From positions 97,527 to 161,526 of the forward strand of contig CAWDOR010000023.1 in assembly GCA_963804045.1 (NCBI GenBank): DNA of 64,000 nt, read 5' to 3'. The notes beneath the pieces are model-generated. The model saw only the letters and a list, made by a program, of their open reading frames with translations. It had not been told where the DNA came from and searched no databases. Source of the stretch: Rhodoblastus sp963804045 (GTDB lineage Bacteria > Pseudomonadota > Alphaproteobacteria > Rhizobiales > Beijerinckiaceae). Positions 9,214-18,378 of this stretch are shown in pieces. The translations under genes and the position numbers were made by a program. The stretch's first letter is position 1. Every line of letters starts with the position of its first letter.

Positions 9214-9831
9214 ATGAGCGACACGACGAAGAAACAGGCGATTCTCCATTCCGACGGTTTATGCCGTTGTCCCTGGCCGGGGCTCGACCCGCTCTATCTC
9301 GACTATCACGACCGCGAATGGGGCGTTCCGGAGCGCAACTCGCGCGCTTTGTTCGAAAAACTCGTTCTCGACGGGTTCCAGGCGGGCCTGTCCTGGATCG
9401 CCATTTTGAAAAAACGCGAAAATTTCCGCGCCGCCTTCGATCAATTCGATCCGCTGAAAATCGCCGCCTATGATGAAACGAAAATCGCGGCGCTGATGCA
9501 GGACGCCGGCATCGTCCGCAACCGCGCCAAGATCGCGGGCGCCGTGACTTCGGCGCGGGTCTATCTCGACGTCGAGGCCAAGCAGGGTTTCGCCAATTAT
9601 CTCTGGGACTTTGTCGAGGGCCAGCCGATCGTCAACCGTTTCGCCAGTCTGGCGGAAGTCCCGGCGGCGACGCCGCTGTCGGAAAAATTGTCACGCGACC
9701 TCAAGCAAAAGGGCTTCAAGTTCTGCGGCCCGACCATTGTCTACGCCTTCATGCAGGCGGTGGGCATGGTCAACGATCATCTGGTCGCGTGCTGGCGTCA
9801 CCGGGCCTGCCAGGACGAGGCCCGCAAGTGA
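9214..9831 (+). CDS. tag: DNA-3-methyladenine glycosylase I
   Basis: A base-excision repair enzyme of 205 residues that removes 3-methyladenine from alkylated DNA. The family hallmarks are present: CRCPWPG and YHDREWGVP near the N-terminus (Zn ligands Cys and His), DGFQAGLSWIAILKKRE (helix around the base-binding pocket), QKGFKFCGPTIVYAFMQAVG, and VNDHLVACWRH with the C-terminal His/Cys zinc ligands. ATG at 9214 is used; twelve upstream in-frame codons do not resemble the family. Its stop overlaps the GTG of the HD-domain gene (GTGA), so the two are translationally coupled. Confidence 0.95.
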   Translation: MSDTTKKQAILHSDGLCRCPWPGLDPLYLDYHDREWGVPERNSRALFEKLVLDGFQAGLSWIAILKKRENFRAAFDQFDPLKIAAYDETKIAALMQDAGIVRNRAKIAGAVTSARVYLDVEAKQGFANYLWDFVEGQPIVNRFASLAEVPAATPLSEKLSRDLKQKGFKFCGPTIVYAFMQAVGMVNDHLVACWRHRACQDEARK

Positions 9832-10442
9832 GCGCTAAACCGCCCCGCGACAATTCGGCAAGAGCCTGGCAGAGGATGCTCTCCGGCCGAAGGCTCGATA
9901 TTTTAAATCCCTCGCCCTTGGATGTGGAGATCGAGGACATCGCCCATGGCCTGGCGCGCGTCGCCCGCTGGAACGGCCAGACGCGCGGCGGCGTGGTGTT
10001 TTCGGTCGCCCAGCATTCGGTGGCGGTGGCGGAAATATTGAAACTGCTGGAGCCGGCGGCGCCGGCGCGCTGGCTGTTGTTCGCTCTGCTGCACGATGCG
10101 CCGGAATATGTGATCGGCGACATGATCTCGCCGTTCAAGGCGGCGCTGGGCGAGGTCTATCGTCAGGTGGAGGCGCGGCTGTCCCACGCGATCTTGAACC
10201 GCTTTGCCCTCAAGCCGGAGCCGCCGCAGGCGCTGGCCAGGCTGACCAAGCGCGCCGACCGCATCTCCGCTTTCTTCGAGGCGACGCTTTACGCCGGCTT
10301 TGACGAAGCCGAGGCGCAAAAACTGTTCGGCGCGCCGGAATTCGTTCTCGACCGGGTCGCCCACCTGTTCGCGCCCATGCCGCCCGACGCGGCGCAAATC
10401 AAGTTTCTGGATAAATTCGCCGAATTCGAAAGGGCCTTGTGA
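9828..10442 (+). CDS. HD-domain phosphohydrolase (YfbR-like)
   Basis: A 204-residue HD-superfamily metal-dependent phosphohydrolase. Metal ligands are seen in VAQHSVAVAEIL (His), LLFALLHDAPEYVIGD (HD pair, then Glu/Asp), and KRADRISAFFEATL (distal Asp). This arrangement matches YfbR-type nucleotidases, although the exact substrate is unknown. The GTG at 9828 is chosen because it sits in a GTGA overlap with tag, and a purine-rich stretch (GGACGAGG) precedes it. Its stop (TGA 10440-10442) overlaps the next ATG, so it is co-translated with the tyrosine-phosphatase gene. Confidence 0.85.
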   Translation: MSAKPPRDNSARAWQRMLSGRRLDILNPSPLDVEIEDIAHGLARVARWNGQTRGGVVFSVAQHSVAVAEILKLLEPAAPARWLLFALLHDAPEYVIGDMISPFKAALGEVYRQVEARLSHAILNRFALKPEPPQALARLTKRADRISAFFEATLYAGFDEAEAQKLFGAPEFVLDRVAHLFAPMPPDAAQIKFLDKFAEFERAL

Positions 10443-10951
10443 TGGGACGGCTTTACGTCTGCCCGCTCGCCCATGTGGAAAAAACCGTGGCTGAAACCCG
10501 AGCCGGCGCGCTGGTGTCGATTTTGACTCCGCCCGCCGCCATGGCGCGTCCGCAAACCATCGCGGCGGAAAATCATCTGCGCCTCGGCCTCGCCGATGTC
10601 GTCGCGCCGCAGGAAGGTTTCGCCCTCGCGCGCGAGGATCAGATTGCCGAATTGATCGCTTTCGTCCGCCGTTGGGATTTTTCCGCGCCGCTGCTGATCC
10701 ATTGCCTGGCCGGCGTCAGCCGCTCGCCCGCCGCCGCCTTCATCGCGCTTTGCGCCCTCACCGGGCGCGACGAGCGCGACATCGCGCGAGAGCTGCGGCG
10801 ACGCGCGCCCTCGGTCACGCCCAACCGCCATCTGGTCGCCCTGGCCGACACGCTTTTGTCGCGCGGCGGCCGTATGTCCCAGGCGATCCAGGCCATCGGC
10901 CGGGGGGCGGATTGTTTCGAGGGCGAGATTTTCCATATGGAGACGGAATGA
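10442..10951 (+). CDS. Tyrosine/dual-specificity phosphatase-like protein
   Basis: A 169-residue protein with the cysteine-phosphatase P-loop HCLAGVSRSPAAAF (C-x5-R, near residue 82) after a hydrophobic strand FSAPLLIH, as in the PTP/DSP fold. A family Asp-containing loop is less clear. It overlaps the HD gene by one base (TGATG) and overlaps the expected start of the Nudix-like gene, making a compact HD-phosphatase-Nudix operon seen in many rhizobial relatives. What it dephosphorylates is unknown. Confidence 0.8.
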   Translation: MGRLYVCPLAHVEKTVAETRAGALVSILTPPAAMARPQTIAAENHLRLGLADVVAPQEGFALAREDQIAELIAFVRRWDFSAPLLIHCLAGVSRSPAAAFIALCALTGRDERDIARELRRRAPSVTPNRHLVALADTLLSRGGRMSQAIQAIGRGADCFEGEIFHMETE

Positions 10952-11927
10952 GCGACCGGCGCCCTCTGTTCCCGTCGAGATCGGCCTCACCGCGGCCATT
11001 GTCGCGGTGCGCGGCGACGCGCCGCTGATCTTGGTGGCGCGCGGCGCGCAAGACGGCGCCGTCGCGGCTCTGCCCTCCGGCCCCTTCGATCCGCTCAATC
11101 ACCGCACCTTCGAGATCGGCTTGCGCGCCTGGGTGGCGGCGCAAACCGGCGCGCCCGTGGGCTATGTCGAGCAGCTCTACACATTTGGCGATCGCGGCCG
11201 CCACAGCGGCGCCGGCAGCCGCGACCCGCATGAGGTCTCCGTCGGCTATCTCGCGCTGACCCGGGTCTGCGACACTGGCCAGAGCATCGCGCCGGGCGCG
11301 GGTTTCCGCGAATGGTATCGCTTCTTCCCCTGGGAGGATTGGCGGGCGGGCCGTCCGGCCCTGCTTGACGCGACGATCATGCCGGGCCTGCGCGCCTTTG
11401 TCGGGCGCGGCGACGCCGAATTGAAACGGGGACTGACGCGCGCCGAGCGCGTCCGCGCGCTGTTTGGCGACGAGGGCGAGCGTTTCGACGAGGAAAATGT
11501 CCTCGACCGCTACGAACTGCTCTATGAGGCCGGGCTGACCGAGGAAAGCGTGCGCGACGGCCGCGAGCCGGCGCCCGCTTTCAGCGACAATCCGCCGCTC
11601 GGCGAAAGCATGCAGGCCGATCACCGCCGCATTCTCGCCACCGCCATGGGCCGTTTGCGCGCCAAGCTCAAATATCGCCCGGTGATTTTCGAGCTCATGC
11701 CGGAAAATTTCACCTTGACCGAATTGCAGACCACGGTCGAAGCCATTTCGGGCCGCCATTTGCACAAGCAGAATTTTCGGCGGCTGGTCGAATCCTCGGC
11801 GGTGGTTGAGGCGACCGGGCAAATGTCCCACGCCACGGGCGGGCGCCCGGCGGCTCTGTTCCGCTTCCGCCGCGAAGTCTTGCAGGAGCGCCCGGCGCCG
11901 GGGCTGCGGGTGGGCATTCGCGGGTAA
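10948..11927 (+). CDS. NrtR-like regulator: degenerate Nudix domain plus winged helix; frameshift near its start
   Basis: The long frame begins at GTG 11007, but the first Nudix strand (PVEIGLTAAIVAVRG) is encoded upstream, where that frame has no start codon. ATG 10948 overlaps the preceding stop and gives MSDRRP; adding one C to the CCC run at 10962-10964 joins it to SVPVEIGLT. The repaired protein is about 327 residues. The Nudix box is eroded: RAWVAAQTG stands where REUXEEXG is expected, so hydrolysis is unlikely. The C-terminal third (YRPVIFELMPENFTLTELQ, then KQNFRRLVES) matches the winged helix of NrtR-type NAD regulators. Which genes it controls cannot be told. Confidence 0.8.
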
Positions 11928-12008
11928 TTTGCCGCCAACGGGTTCCAAGGCGCGCCAAAGCGCCTTATGCAGGCGCATGTCCAACCCGCTCGCCCGGCGC
12001 CGCGCCGC

Positions 12009-12698
12009 ATGATTCCCTGGATTCTGCTCGACACCGCCTGTCTGGCGGATGGCGCGACCCTGCGGCTCAAGCAGCGCGGCGGCGAATTTTCCATCATGCT
12101 CGGCGACAATGAGCTGATGAATTCCCGCCTGTCCGGCTCCGAGGAGGCGCTGGCCGAACTTTCCTGCGCGAAAATCTCGGCAAACCCGGCGCCTCGCGTT
12201 CTGATCGGCGGGCTGGGCATGGGGTTCACGCTCAGGGCGGCGCTGGCGGCGCTCGGGCCGCAGGCCAGGGTCGCCGTCGCCGAACTGGTCCCGCAGGTGA
12301 TCGCCTGGGCGCAGGGCCCCATGGCCGAGGTGTTCGGCGCCAGCCTGTCCGATTCGCGCGTAAAAATCCTGTGCGCGGATGTGGCGCGGGAGATCGAAGG
12401 CGCCGAGAGCTGGGACGCGATCCTGCTCGACGTCGACAATGGCCCGGACGGCTTGACGCAAAAAGCCAATGACGGGCTCTACCGGCCCGAAGGTTTGCGG
12501 CGAGCGCGCAAGGCCTTGCGACCGGGCGGGGTGCTGGCCATCTGGTCGGCCCATGACGACGAGGCTTTCACCCGAAGGCTGAAGAACGCCGGCTTCGCGG
12601 TCGAGGTCGTGCGGGTGCGCGCCAGCCGCAACAAGCGCGGCGCCCGCCACACCATCTGGCTGGCCGCCCGTCCGAAAAATCCGTCCACACTCCGTTAA
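12009..12698 (+). CDS. Spermidine-synthase-like SAM-dependent methyltransferase fold protein
   Basis: A protein of 229 residues (from MIPWILLDTA; an ATG 42 bases upstream adds only a proline/arginine leader). The Rossmann core has VLIGGLGMGFTLRAALAAL, RVAVAELVPQVIAWA and WDAILLDVDNGPDGL, the order found in the spermine/spermidine synthase superfamily. The usual GGG-x-G-E/D-G loop is altered to GGLGMGF and the catalytic Asp region is not typical. So a methyltransferase-like or moonlighting role is as likely as polyamine synthesis. It stands alone between the Nudix gene and DUF2161. Confidence 0.7.
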   Translation: MIPWILLDTACLADGATLRLKQRGGEFSIMLGDNELMNSRLSGSEEALAELSCAKISANPAPRVLIGGLGMGFTLRAALAALGPQARVAVAELVPQVIAWAQGPMAEVFGASLSDSRVKILCADVAREIEGAESWDAILLDVDNGPDGLTQKANDGLYRPEGLRRARKALRPGGVLAIWSAHDDEAFTRRLKNAGFAVEVVRVRASRNKRGARHTIWLAARPKNPSTLR

Positions 12699-12739
12699 CC
12701 AGGCCTCGCCAAGCTGATCCGGATTCGAATGAGGAGGCC

Positions 12740-13432
12740 ATGACCCTGGAAACCGACCTCTATCTCCCCGTCAAACGCCATCTCGAAAAGCTCGGCCTGG
12801 AGGTCAAGGGCGAGATCTGCGGCTGCGATCTGGTCGGCCTCGCCGAGGGCGCGCCCGAACTGGTCGTGATCGGCGAGATGAAGCAAACCTTCACCCTGGA
12901 GCTGGTGTTGCAAGCCGTGGATCGCGCCTCGGCCTGCGACGAAGTCTGGCTGGCCGTCGCCCTCTCAAAGCGGGGACGCGGCCGCGAGAGCGATGCGCGG
13001 GTGAAAAAACTCTGCCGCTTGCTGGGCTTCGGTCTGCTGACCGTCGGCGCCGCCGGACAGGTCGAGGTGGCGGTCGAGCCGGCCCCCTGGAAGCCGAGGC
13101 GCGACGCCAGGCGCCGTTCGCGCATCGTCGATGAGCACCGCCGCCGCCAGGGCGATCCTGTCGTCGGCGGTTCGACGCGCCGGCCGCAAATGACCGCCTA
13201 TCGCCAGCAGGCGCTGGCCGTCGCCCAGGCGCTCGCCCAGGCGCCCAGCCGCCCGCGCGAGCTGCGCGCCTTGGCCCCGGACGCCGCCAAAATCCTGCAA
13301 GGCAATGTCTACAACTGGTTCGCGCGCATCGAGCGCGGGCTTTACGGCCTGACCGAAGCGGGCCGCGCCGCCCTGGTCGCCTGGGCCGACCATCTGCCCG
13401 CCGAGGCCAAGGCGGCGGGCGAAGCCGCGTGA
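12740..13432 (+). CDS. DUF2161 protein, PD-(D/E)XK nuclease-like
   Basis: A 230-residue protein. The N-terminal half reads like a PD-(D/E)XK fold: TDLYLPVKRHLEKLGLEVKGE, CDLVGL, ELVVIGEMKQTFTLEL (D...E-x-K pattern), then LVLQAVDRAS and DEVWLAVAL. The C-terminal half holds a short winged-helix-like stretch (RELRALAPDAAKILQGNVYNWF). DUF2161 proteins are conserved in Alphaproteobacteria without a known role. GAGGAGG precedes ATG 12740 closely. There is no restriction-system partner nearby. Confidence 0.75.
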   Translation: MTLETDLYLPVKRHLEKLGLEVKGEICGCDLVGLAEGAPELVVIGEMKQTFTLELVLQAVDRASACDEVWLAVALSKRGRGRESDARVKKLCRLLGFGLLTVGAAGQVEVAVEPAPWKPRRDARRRSRIVDEHRRRQGDPVVGGSTRRPQMTAYRQQALAVAQALAQAPSRPRELRALAPDAAKILQGNVYNWFARIERGLYGLTEAGRAALVAWADHLPAEAKAAGEAA

Positions 13433-13488
13433 CGCTGAAGGCAGCCGTTGGCGACGTGGGAAGCGGCCGGTCGTTGGCCGCGCTCTCT

Positions 13489-13551
13489 CCGCCGTCATGG
13501 CCGTGACAAGCATGGGCATGACGACCCCAGAGACTATGCGTCTCCGTCTCC
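13489..13551. repeat. Dispersed intergenic repeat, copy 2 (shortened)
   Basis: Begins CCGCCGTCATGGCCGTGAC, continues AAGCATGGGCATGACGACCC and ends CAGAGACTATGCGTCTCCGT. It matches the two outer blocks of the copy at 4829-4980 but lacks the middle. It lies between the convergent ends of the DUF2161 gene and the ABC permease gene. Confidence 0.6.
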
Positions 13552-13603
13552 TTCGAACAGATTCCCGCCGTCGTCAGAGCCAATAAACGTTGGATTTCGA
13601 CCG

Positions 13604-14361
13604 CTAGCTGCGCAGCCGATACCCGGTCCTGAAAATCCACACCACGACCGCCGAGCAGACGGCGAGCATGGTAAAAGTCAGCGCCAGGCTGACCAGCGGC
13701 CCGACCGAGGCTATGCCGTAAAAGGCCCATCTAAAGCCGTCGACGAGATAGACGATGGGGTTGAACAGGGCCACGTCGCGCCAGACGCCTGGCAGCATGT
13801 CGATGGAATAGAAAGTGCCGCCCAAAAAAGTCAGCGGCGAGATCACCATCAGCGGGATGATTTGCAATTTCTCGAAACCGTCGGCCCAGAGTCCGAGGAT
13901 GAAGCCGAACAGAGCGAAAGTCGCGGAGATCAGCACCAGATAGAGGAAGGACAGCAGCGGGTGAACCACCTCGAAGGGCACGAAAATCCGCGCGGTGACA
14001 AAAATGATCAGGCCGAGGATCACCGATTTGGTGGCGGCGGCGCCGACATAGCCGAGCAGCACTTCGACGGGCGAAATCGGCGCCGACAGCACCTCGTAGA
14101 TCGTGCCGGTGAAGCGCGGCAGGTAGATGCCGAAGGAGGCGTTGGACACGCTTTCGGTGAGCACCGCCAGCAGGATCAGGCCGGGGACGATGAACGCGCC
14201 ATAGGCGATCCCGTCGATGGGCTGCATGCGCGAGCCGATCGCCGAGCCGAACACGACGAAATAAAGCGCCGTGGACAGCACCGGGGAGGCGATGCTCTGA
14301 AACAGCGTGCGCCAGGTGCGCGCCAGTTCGAAAGTGTAAATGGCGCGGATCGCGTAAATAT

Positions 14362-14365
<4 letters not shown>
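13604..14365 (-). CDS. ABC-2 type transporter permease
   Basis: A 253-residue integral membrane protein with six predicted helices. It has the ABC-2/NodJ-like pattern: ELARTWRTLFQSIASPVLST at the N-terminus, PGLILLAVLTES, PFVE-type loop, and SPLTFLGGTFYSIDMLPGVW followed by NPIVYLVDGFRWAF, which is characteristic of the family. It overlaps the upstream ATPase by ATGA (14362-14365) and would form a dimeric exporter with it. Substrate is unknown; drug- or polysaccharide-type cargo are both possible. Confidence 0.9.
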
Positions 14366-15285
<920 letters not shown>

Positions 15286-15359
15286 GAGGCGGGTCCGGAA
15301 TTGGGGCGACCGCCTCTTGAGAAATCAGCCGAGGACAAAAAGCAAGGGCTCTGGAGCAA

Positions 15360-15737
15360 TCAGCGCCTTGCGCCGGCGCCTTTCTGGCGCAGTTCGAAAA
15401 TTTCCGACGCCGAAATCGCCACGATCAGCACGCCGATGCCGACGAAAGCCCCGACGGAATCGCCGTCGCGATGGAAGCCGAGAATCCAGGGCGCGGCCAG
15501 CAGCCAAAGGCCGGCGACGAGATTGACCCATTCCTCCCATTCGGCGAAGCGCAGGGTGGCGGCGGCGGAAAACACCGCGATGACCACGGCGGAAATCCAG
15601 GCGGTGGCGCAAGCCGTGGGAACGTCGCTATAGCCCATGGCCCAAGGCGACAGGAACAGCAGCAGCGACAGGGTCAGCGTCACCCGATCGAGCCGGCCAT
15701 CGGAATCGGATGCGTTGGAGAGCGTGATATCGGCCAA
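15360..15737 (-). CDS. SPW-repeat membrane protein
   Basis: A 125-residue protein with four hydrophobic helices arranged as two repeats, each with the SPW hallmark: LLFLSPWAMGYSD and LWLLAAPWILGFHRD. Each motif marks a helix pair. The family is found in many bacteria and has no established function. Confidence 0.85.
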   Translation of the reverse strand: MADITLSNASDSDGRLDRVTLTLSLLLFLSPWAMGYSDVPTACATAWISAVVIAVFSAAATLRFAEWEEWVNLVAGLWLLAAPWILGFHRDGDSVGAFVGIGVLIVAISASEIFELRQKGAGARR

Positions 15738-15788
15738 TTGAACCTCCGTGAGGCGGCCAGACGGCCGCGCCTTTGGGAGGCCAACGGA

Positions 15789-15817
15789 GCCGGGGCGCGA
15801 AAGTTCCGCGCCCCGGC
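15789..15817 (-). terminator. Terminator-like hairpin downstream of the OmpA-like gene
   Basis: An 11-bp perfect GC stem (15789-15799 with 15807-15817, GCCGGGGCGCG / CGCGCCCCGGC) lies 12 bases past the OmpA-like stop. There is no clear T-run after it on the minus strand, so termination is probable but not certain. Confidence 0.45.
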
Positions 15818-15828
15818 GCCGTCGGGAT

Positions 15829-16647
15829 TCACTTTACCGTGAATTCGATGCGGCGGTTTTCGGCGCGGCCCTGTTCGGTGTCATTGCTGTCCACCGGCTT
15901 TTCCGCGCCATAGCCGGTCGCCGACAATTGCTCAGGCTTCGCGCCGCCCGCCTTGAGTAGATCGGCCACCGCCTGCGCGCGGGCCTGCGACAAGGCTTTG
16001 TTCTTTTCGGCGTCGCCGCTGGAATCGGTATGGCCGGAGACTTCGATGGTCACCGTCGTCGGGCAACGGCCGAGGATCGCGCCGATCTTGCCGATCAAGG
16101 TCTTGGATTGTTCGGAAATCCTGGCGCTGCCCGTGTCGAATTTGACATTTTCCTCGGCGACCAGGCCGCTGAGCGCGGTCTGGCATTGGCCCATGTCGAG
16201 CGGGCCGGCGGCGGGCAGGGCCTTGGCGGCGCCGATCGTGGCGGCCTTCTTCTCCGCCAGCGAGGCCGGCGCCGGCGCGGCGGCCGGAGCAGGGGCGGCG
16301 GGCGCCGGCGCGGCGCCGCCGGTGAACAGATAATGTGAGCAGGCCCAGACCAGACCGGCGACCACCAGCGGTCCCCACCAGAAGCCGCGCAATTTGAAGC
16401 CGCCGCCGACCAGCGCGCCAATGGCGAAAGCGAAGAACGACAGCGCCGCCGTGGTCAGCGCGCCGGCCAAGGGGCCGGCGAAGCCGAGCAAAGCGGCGAT
16501 CAGGCCGAGTCCAAGCAGCAGCGAAAGCAGCACGATCCAGGTCGGGCGATGGCCGGAATCGTCATGATGCGCCGATTTCGCGCCGAGAAAGCCGATGGCG
16601 GCGGCGACCGCCAGCCAGCCCCAATAGTGAGAAAGCAAGGAAACCAT
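15829..16647 (-). CDS. OmpA-family protein with N-terminal membrane helices
   Basis: A 272-residue protein. The N-terminal ~110 residues form about four hydrophobic helices (WGWLAVAAAIGFLGA, then a LLSLLLGLGLIAALLGFAG stretch and others), followed by an Ala/Pro-rich linker. The C-terminal OmpA/MotB domain has EVSGHTDSSGDAEKNKALS, then RAQAVADLL and GYGAEKPV...NRRIEF, the peptidoglycan-binding signature. The long frame continues upstream, but ATG 16647 gives a clean membrane N-terminus, and the rest of that frame overlaps the porin gene. It probably anchors inner membrane and cell wall; a partner is not visible. Confidence 0.82.
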   Translation of the reverse strand: MVSLLSHYWGWLAVAAAIGFLGAKSAHHDDSGHRPTWIVLLSLLLGLGLIAALLGFAGPLAGALTTAALSFFAFAIGALVGGGFKLRGFWWGPLVVAGLVWACSHYLFTGGAAPAPAAPAPAAAPAPASLAEKKAATIGAAKALPAAGPLDMGQCQTALSGLVAEENVKFDTGSARISEQSKTLIGKIGAILGRCPTTVTIEVSGHTDSSGDAEKNKALSQARAQAVADLLKAGGAKPEQLSATGYGAEKPVDSNDTEQGRAENRRIEFTVK

Positions 16648-16739
16648 GACTGCGGCCCTTTCGTCATCGCGCGGAAAATGCCGGGGAAGCTTAGCCGTTT
16701 CCGCGCGCCGCGCAATCGTCAAGAGGCAGGTCGAGGCCA

Positions 16740-16768
16740 AAAGAAAACGCCCGGCCGCGAGGCCGGGC
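16740..16768 (-). terminator. Rho-independent terminator of the porin gene
   Basis: An 8-bp GC stem (16749-16756 with 16761-16768, GCCCGGCC/GGCCGGGC, loop GCGA) is followed on the minus strand by GTTTTCTTTT. It lies about 25 bases past the repaired porin stop at 16794. Confidence 0.8.
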
Positions 16769-16793
16769 GCTCGATTCCGCCTGAGGGCGCCGA

Positions 16794-17491
16794 TCAATAT
16801 TTGGCGACGACCGCCGATGGCGCGGCGCCGAATTTGTAGAACAGGCCGACCAGCACGGCGTTGGACTCGAAGAGGATCGGTCGAGGCCGGTCTTGGTCTG
16901 CGAGCCGAGATCGGCATAGCGATATTCGACCCGGGTGAACAGGTTCTGGGTATAGGCGTGATCCCAGCCAAAGCCGACGGTCCAGCCGGTGCGTCCGGTG
17001 TTGAAGGTCGTCGTCGTCGTGGAATATTTGGCGTTGGCGTCGCCAAAGGCCAGGCCGCCCGCGACATAGAGCAAGTCCTTGCCGACGCCCGCGCCGAGCT
17101 TGCCGCGAATGTCCGCGTCATAGGTTGAGGCGCCCGTGGCCACGGTCGCGCCATTGCCGGCGAGCGCCTTGCGGCTGCCGGCGAACACGCCGCCGGCGTC
17201 GCCCTCGAGGCCGATCACCGGGGCGAAGGCGTTATTGCACTTGGCGAACTGGTAATTATAGCCGATGGCGCCGCCGATCAGGCCGGCGGTGGCGACGGTC
17301 TTGTAGCCGCCGAAACCCGTGGCGTCGATTTCCGGGAAATAGAGCCCGCCTTCGACGCCGCCGTAGAAGCCGGTCCAGCTAAAGGCCGGCGCGGGCAGGG
17401 TCGGGGCCGATTTGGTCGAGGGCAGATCGGCGGCGAAAGCCTGGCCGGCAAGAGCGGCCATCGCGACGGTGGCAAGAACAATATGACGCAT
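16794..17491 (-). CDS. Outer-membrane beta-barrel protein (Omp25/Omp31-like), frameshifted near its C-terminus
   Basis: The protein starts MRHIVLATVAMAALAGQAFA, a signal peptide, then AADLPS and WTGFYGGVEGG, typical of the alphaproteobacterial Omp25/Omp31/RopB family. It continues with barrel strands such as GYNYQF and LFTRVEYRYADLGSQTKTGLDR. At about 16879 the frame turns into serine/arginine-rich nonsense that runs to 16691. In the neighbouring frame the expected last strand follows: ILFESNAVLVGLFYKFG, then AKY and a stop at 16794-16796. One missing base (for example in the CC of the GACCGATCC sequence) restores a protein of about 232 residues with the usual aromatic C-terminus required for barrel assembly. 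Confidence 0.85.
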
Positions 17492-17897
17492 CGATTATCC
17501 CGGGTTTCGTCTTTTGAGCAATGTCCGGACGGGAGCAATGTCCAGATGGATCGGCGGCGATCATAAAACAGATTCGCGCCATGCCGTCAGGCCAAGGCGG
17601 CTCGTCGCGCCTAATCTTTGTGCGGATCGAATAAAAGCGCGGCAGACGCGCCCCTATCGGATGATTTTGGTGAGAATGACGACATTTTTGCCACAGGATC
17701 GGCGCGGAGCCCGCGAAGGCCGGCCGGCGCCGTCCCCCGCCGTCCGACAAAACGCAAAAAGCTGGCTCTTGCGGAAAATTGGTGTATAGAGACGCGATTG
17801 CGCCGCAGTCGCGTGGCGCAAGCGAAGAGTCGCGACCGCGCTGGACGACATCCCGGAGCGGCCGGACCTTTCGCCAGACCTATCGAAAGGACAGCCG
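17492..17897. other. Intergenic region between porin and rpsO (406 bp)
   Basis: The divergent promoter region of the porin (minus) and rpsO (plus). GAGCAATGTCC appears twice (near 17516 and 17533), a short direct repeat just upstream of the porin. The small open frames that cross this region are rejected as genes. No RNA family was recognised. Confidence 0.45.
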
Positions 17898-18167
17898 ATG
17901 TCGATCACCGCCGAGCGCAAGACCGCGCTCATTCAGGAATATGCCACCAAGCAGGGCGACACCGGTTCGCCGGAGGTGCAGGTCGCCATTCTGACCGAGC
18001 GCATCTCCAACCTCACCGGTCACTTCAAGACCCATGCGAAGGACAATCATTCGCGTCGCGGTCTGCTCAAGCTGGTTTCGCTGCGTCGTCAGCTTCTCGA
18101 CTATCTCAAGAAGAATGACGAAGGCCGTTACAGGACGCTCATCGAGCGCCTCGGCATCCGCCGCTAA
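17898..18167 (+). CDS. rpsO: 30S ribosomal protein S15
   Basis: An 89-residue protein with the full-length S15 sequence pattern: MSITAERKTALIQEYATKQG, DTGSPEVQVAILTERI, LTGHFKTHAKDNHSRRGLL and RRQLLDYLKK. S15 binds 16S rRNA early in assembly of the small subunit. GAAAGGACAGCC precedes ATG. It is followed by a terminator and pnp, the conserved order in which S15 and PNPase share a transcript. Confidence 0.99.
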   Translation: MSITAERKTALIQEYATKQGDTGSPEVQVAILTERISNLTGHFKTHAKDNHSRRGLLKLVSLRRQLLDYLKKNDEGRYRTLIERLGIRR

Positions 18168-18177
18168 ATCTCGTGCT

Positions 18178-18208
18178 CGCGGCCGGCTTGTCCGGCCGCG
18201 ATTTTTTC
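18178..18208 (+). terminator. Rho-independent terminator between rpsO and pnp
   Basis: A 9-bp GC stem (18178-18186 with 18192-18200, CGCGGCCGG/CCGGCCGCG, loop CTTGT) is followed by ATTTTTTCC. It lies 10 bases past the rpsO stop. Confidence 0.85.
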
Positions 18209-18378
18209 CAGGGCCGGTGTTCAATCGGCCCGAAACGCCGGCGGCAGGGGCCGCCGGAGATGGGTTCCCTGGAGAGCCCGGGTCCGACCGGACCATGGCA
18301 GGATCGCCAGAGGCCGCAAAAACGGCCTCTCGTCGTCTTGCACATGGTTGGCGCGCCCAACCCACGAAAGAGAGACAT

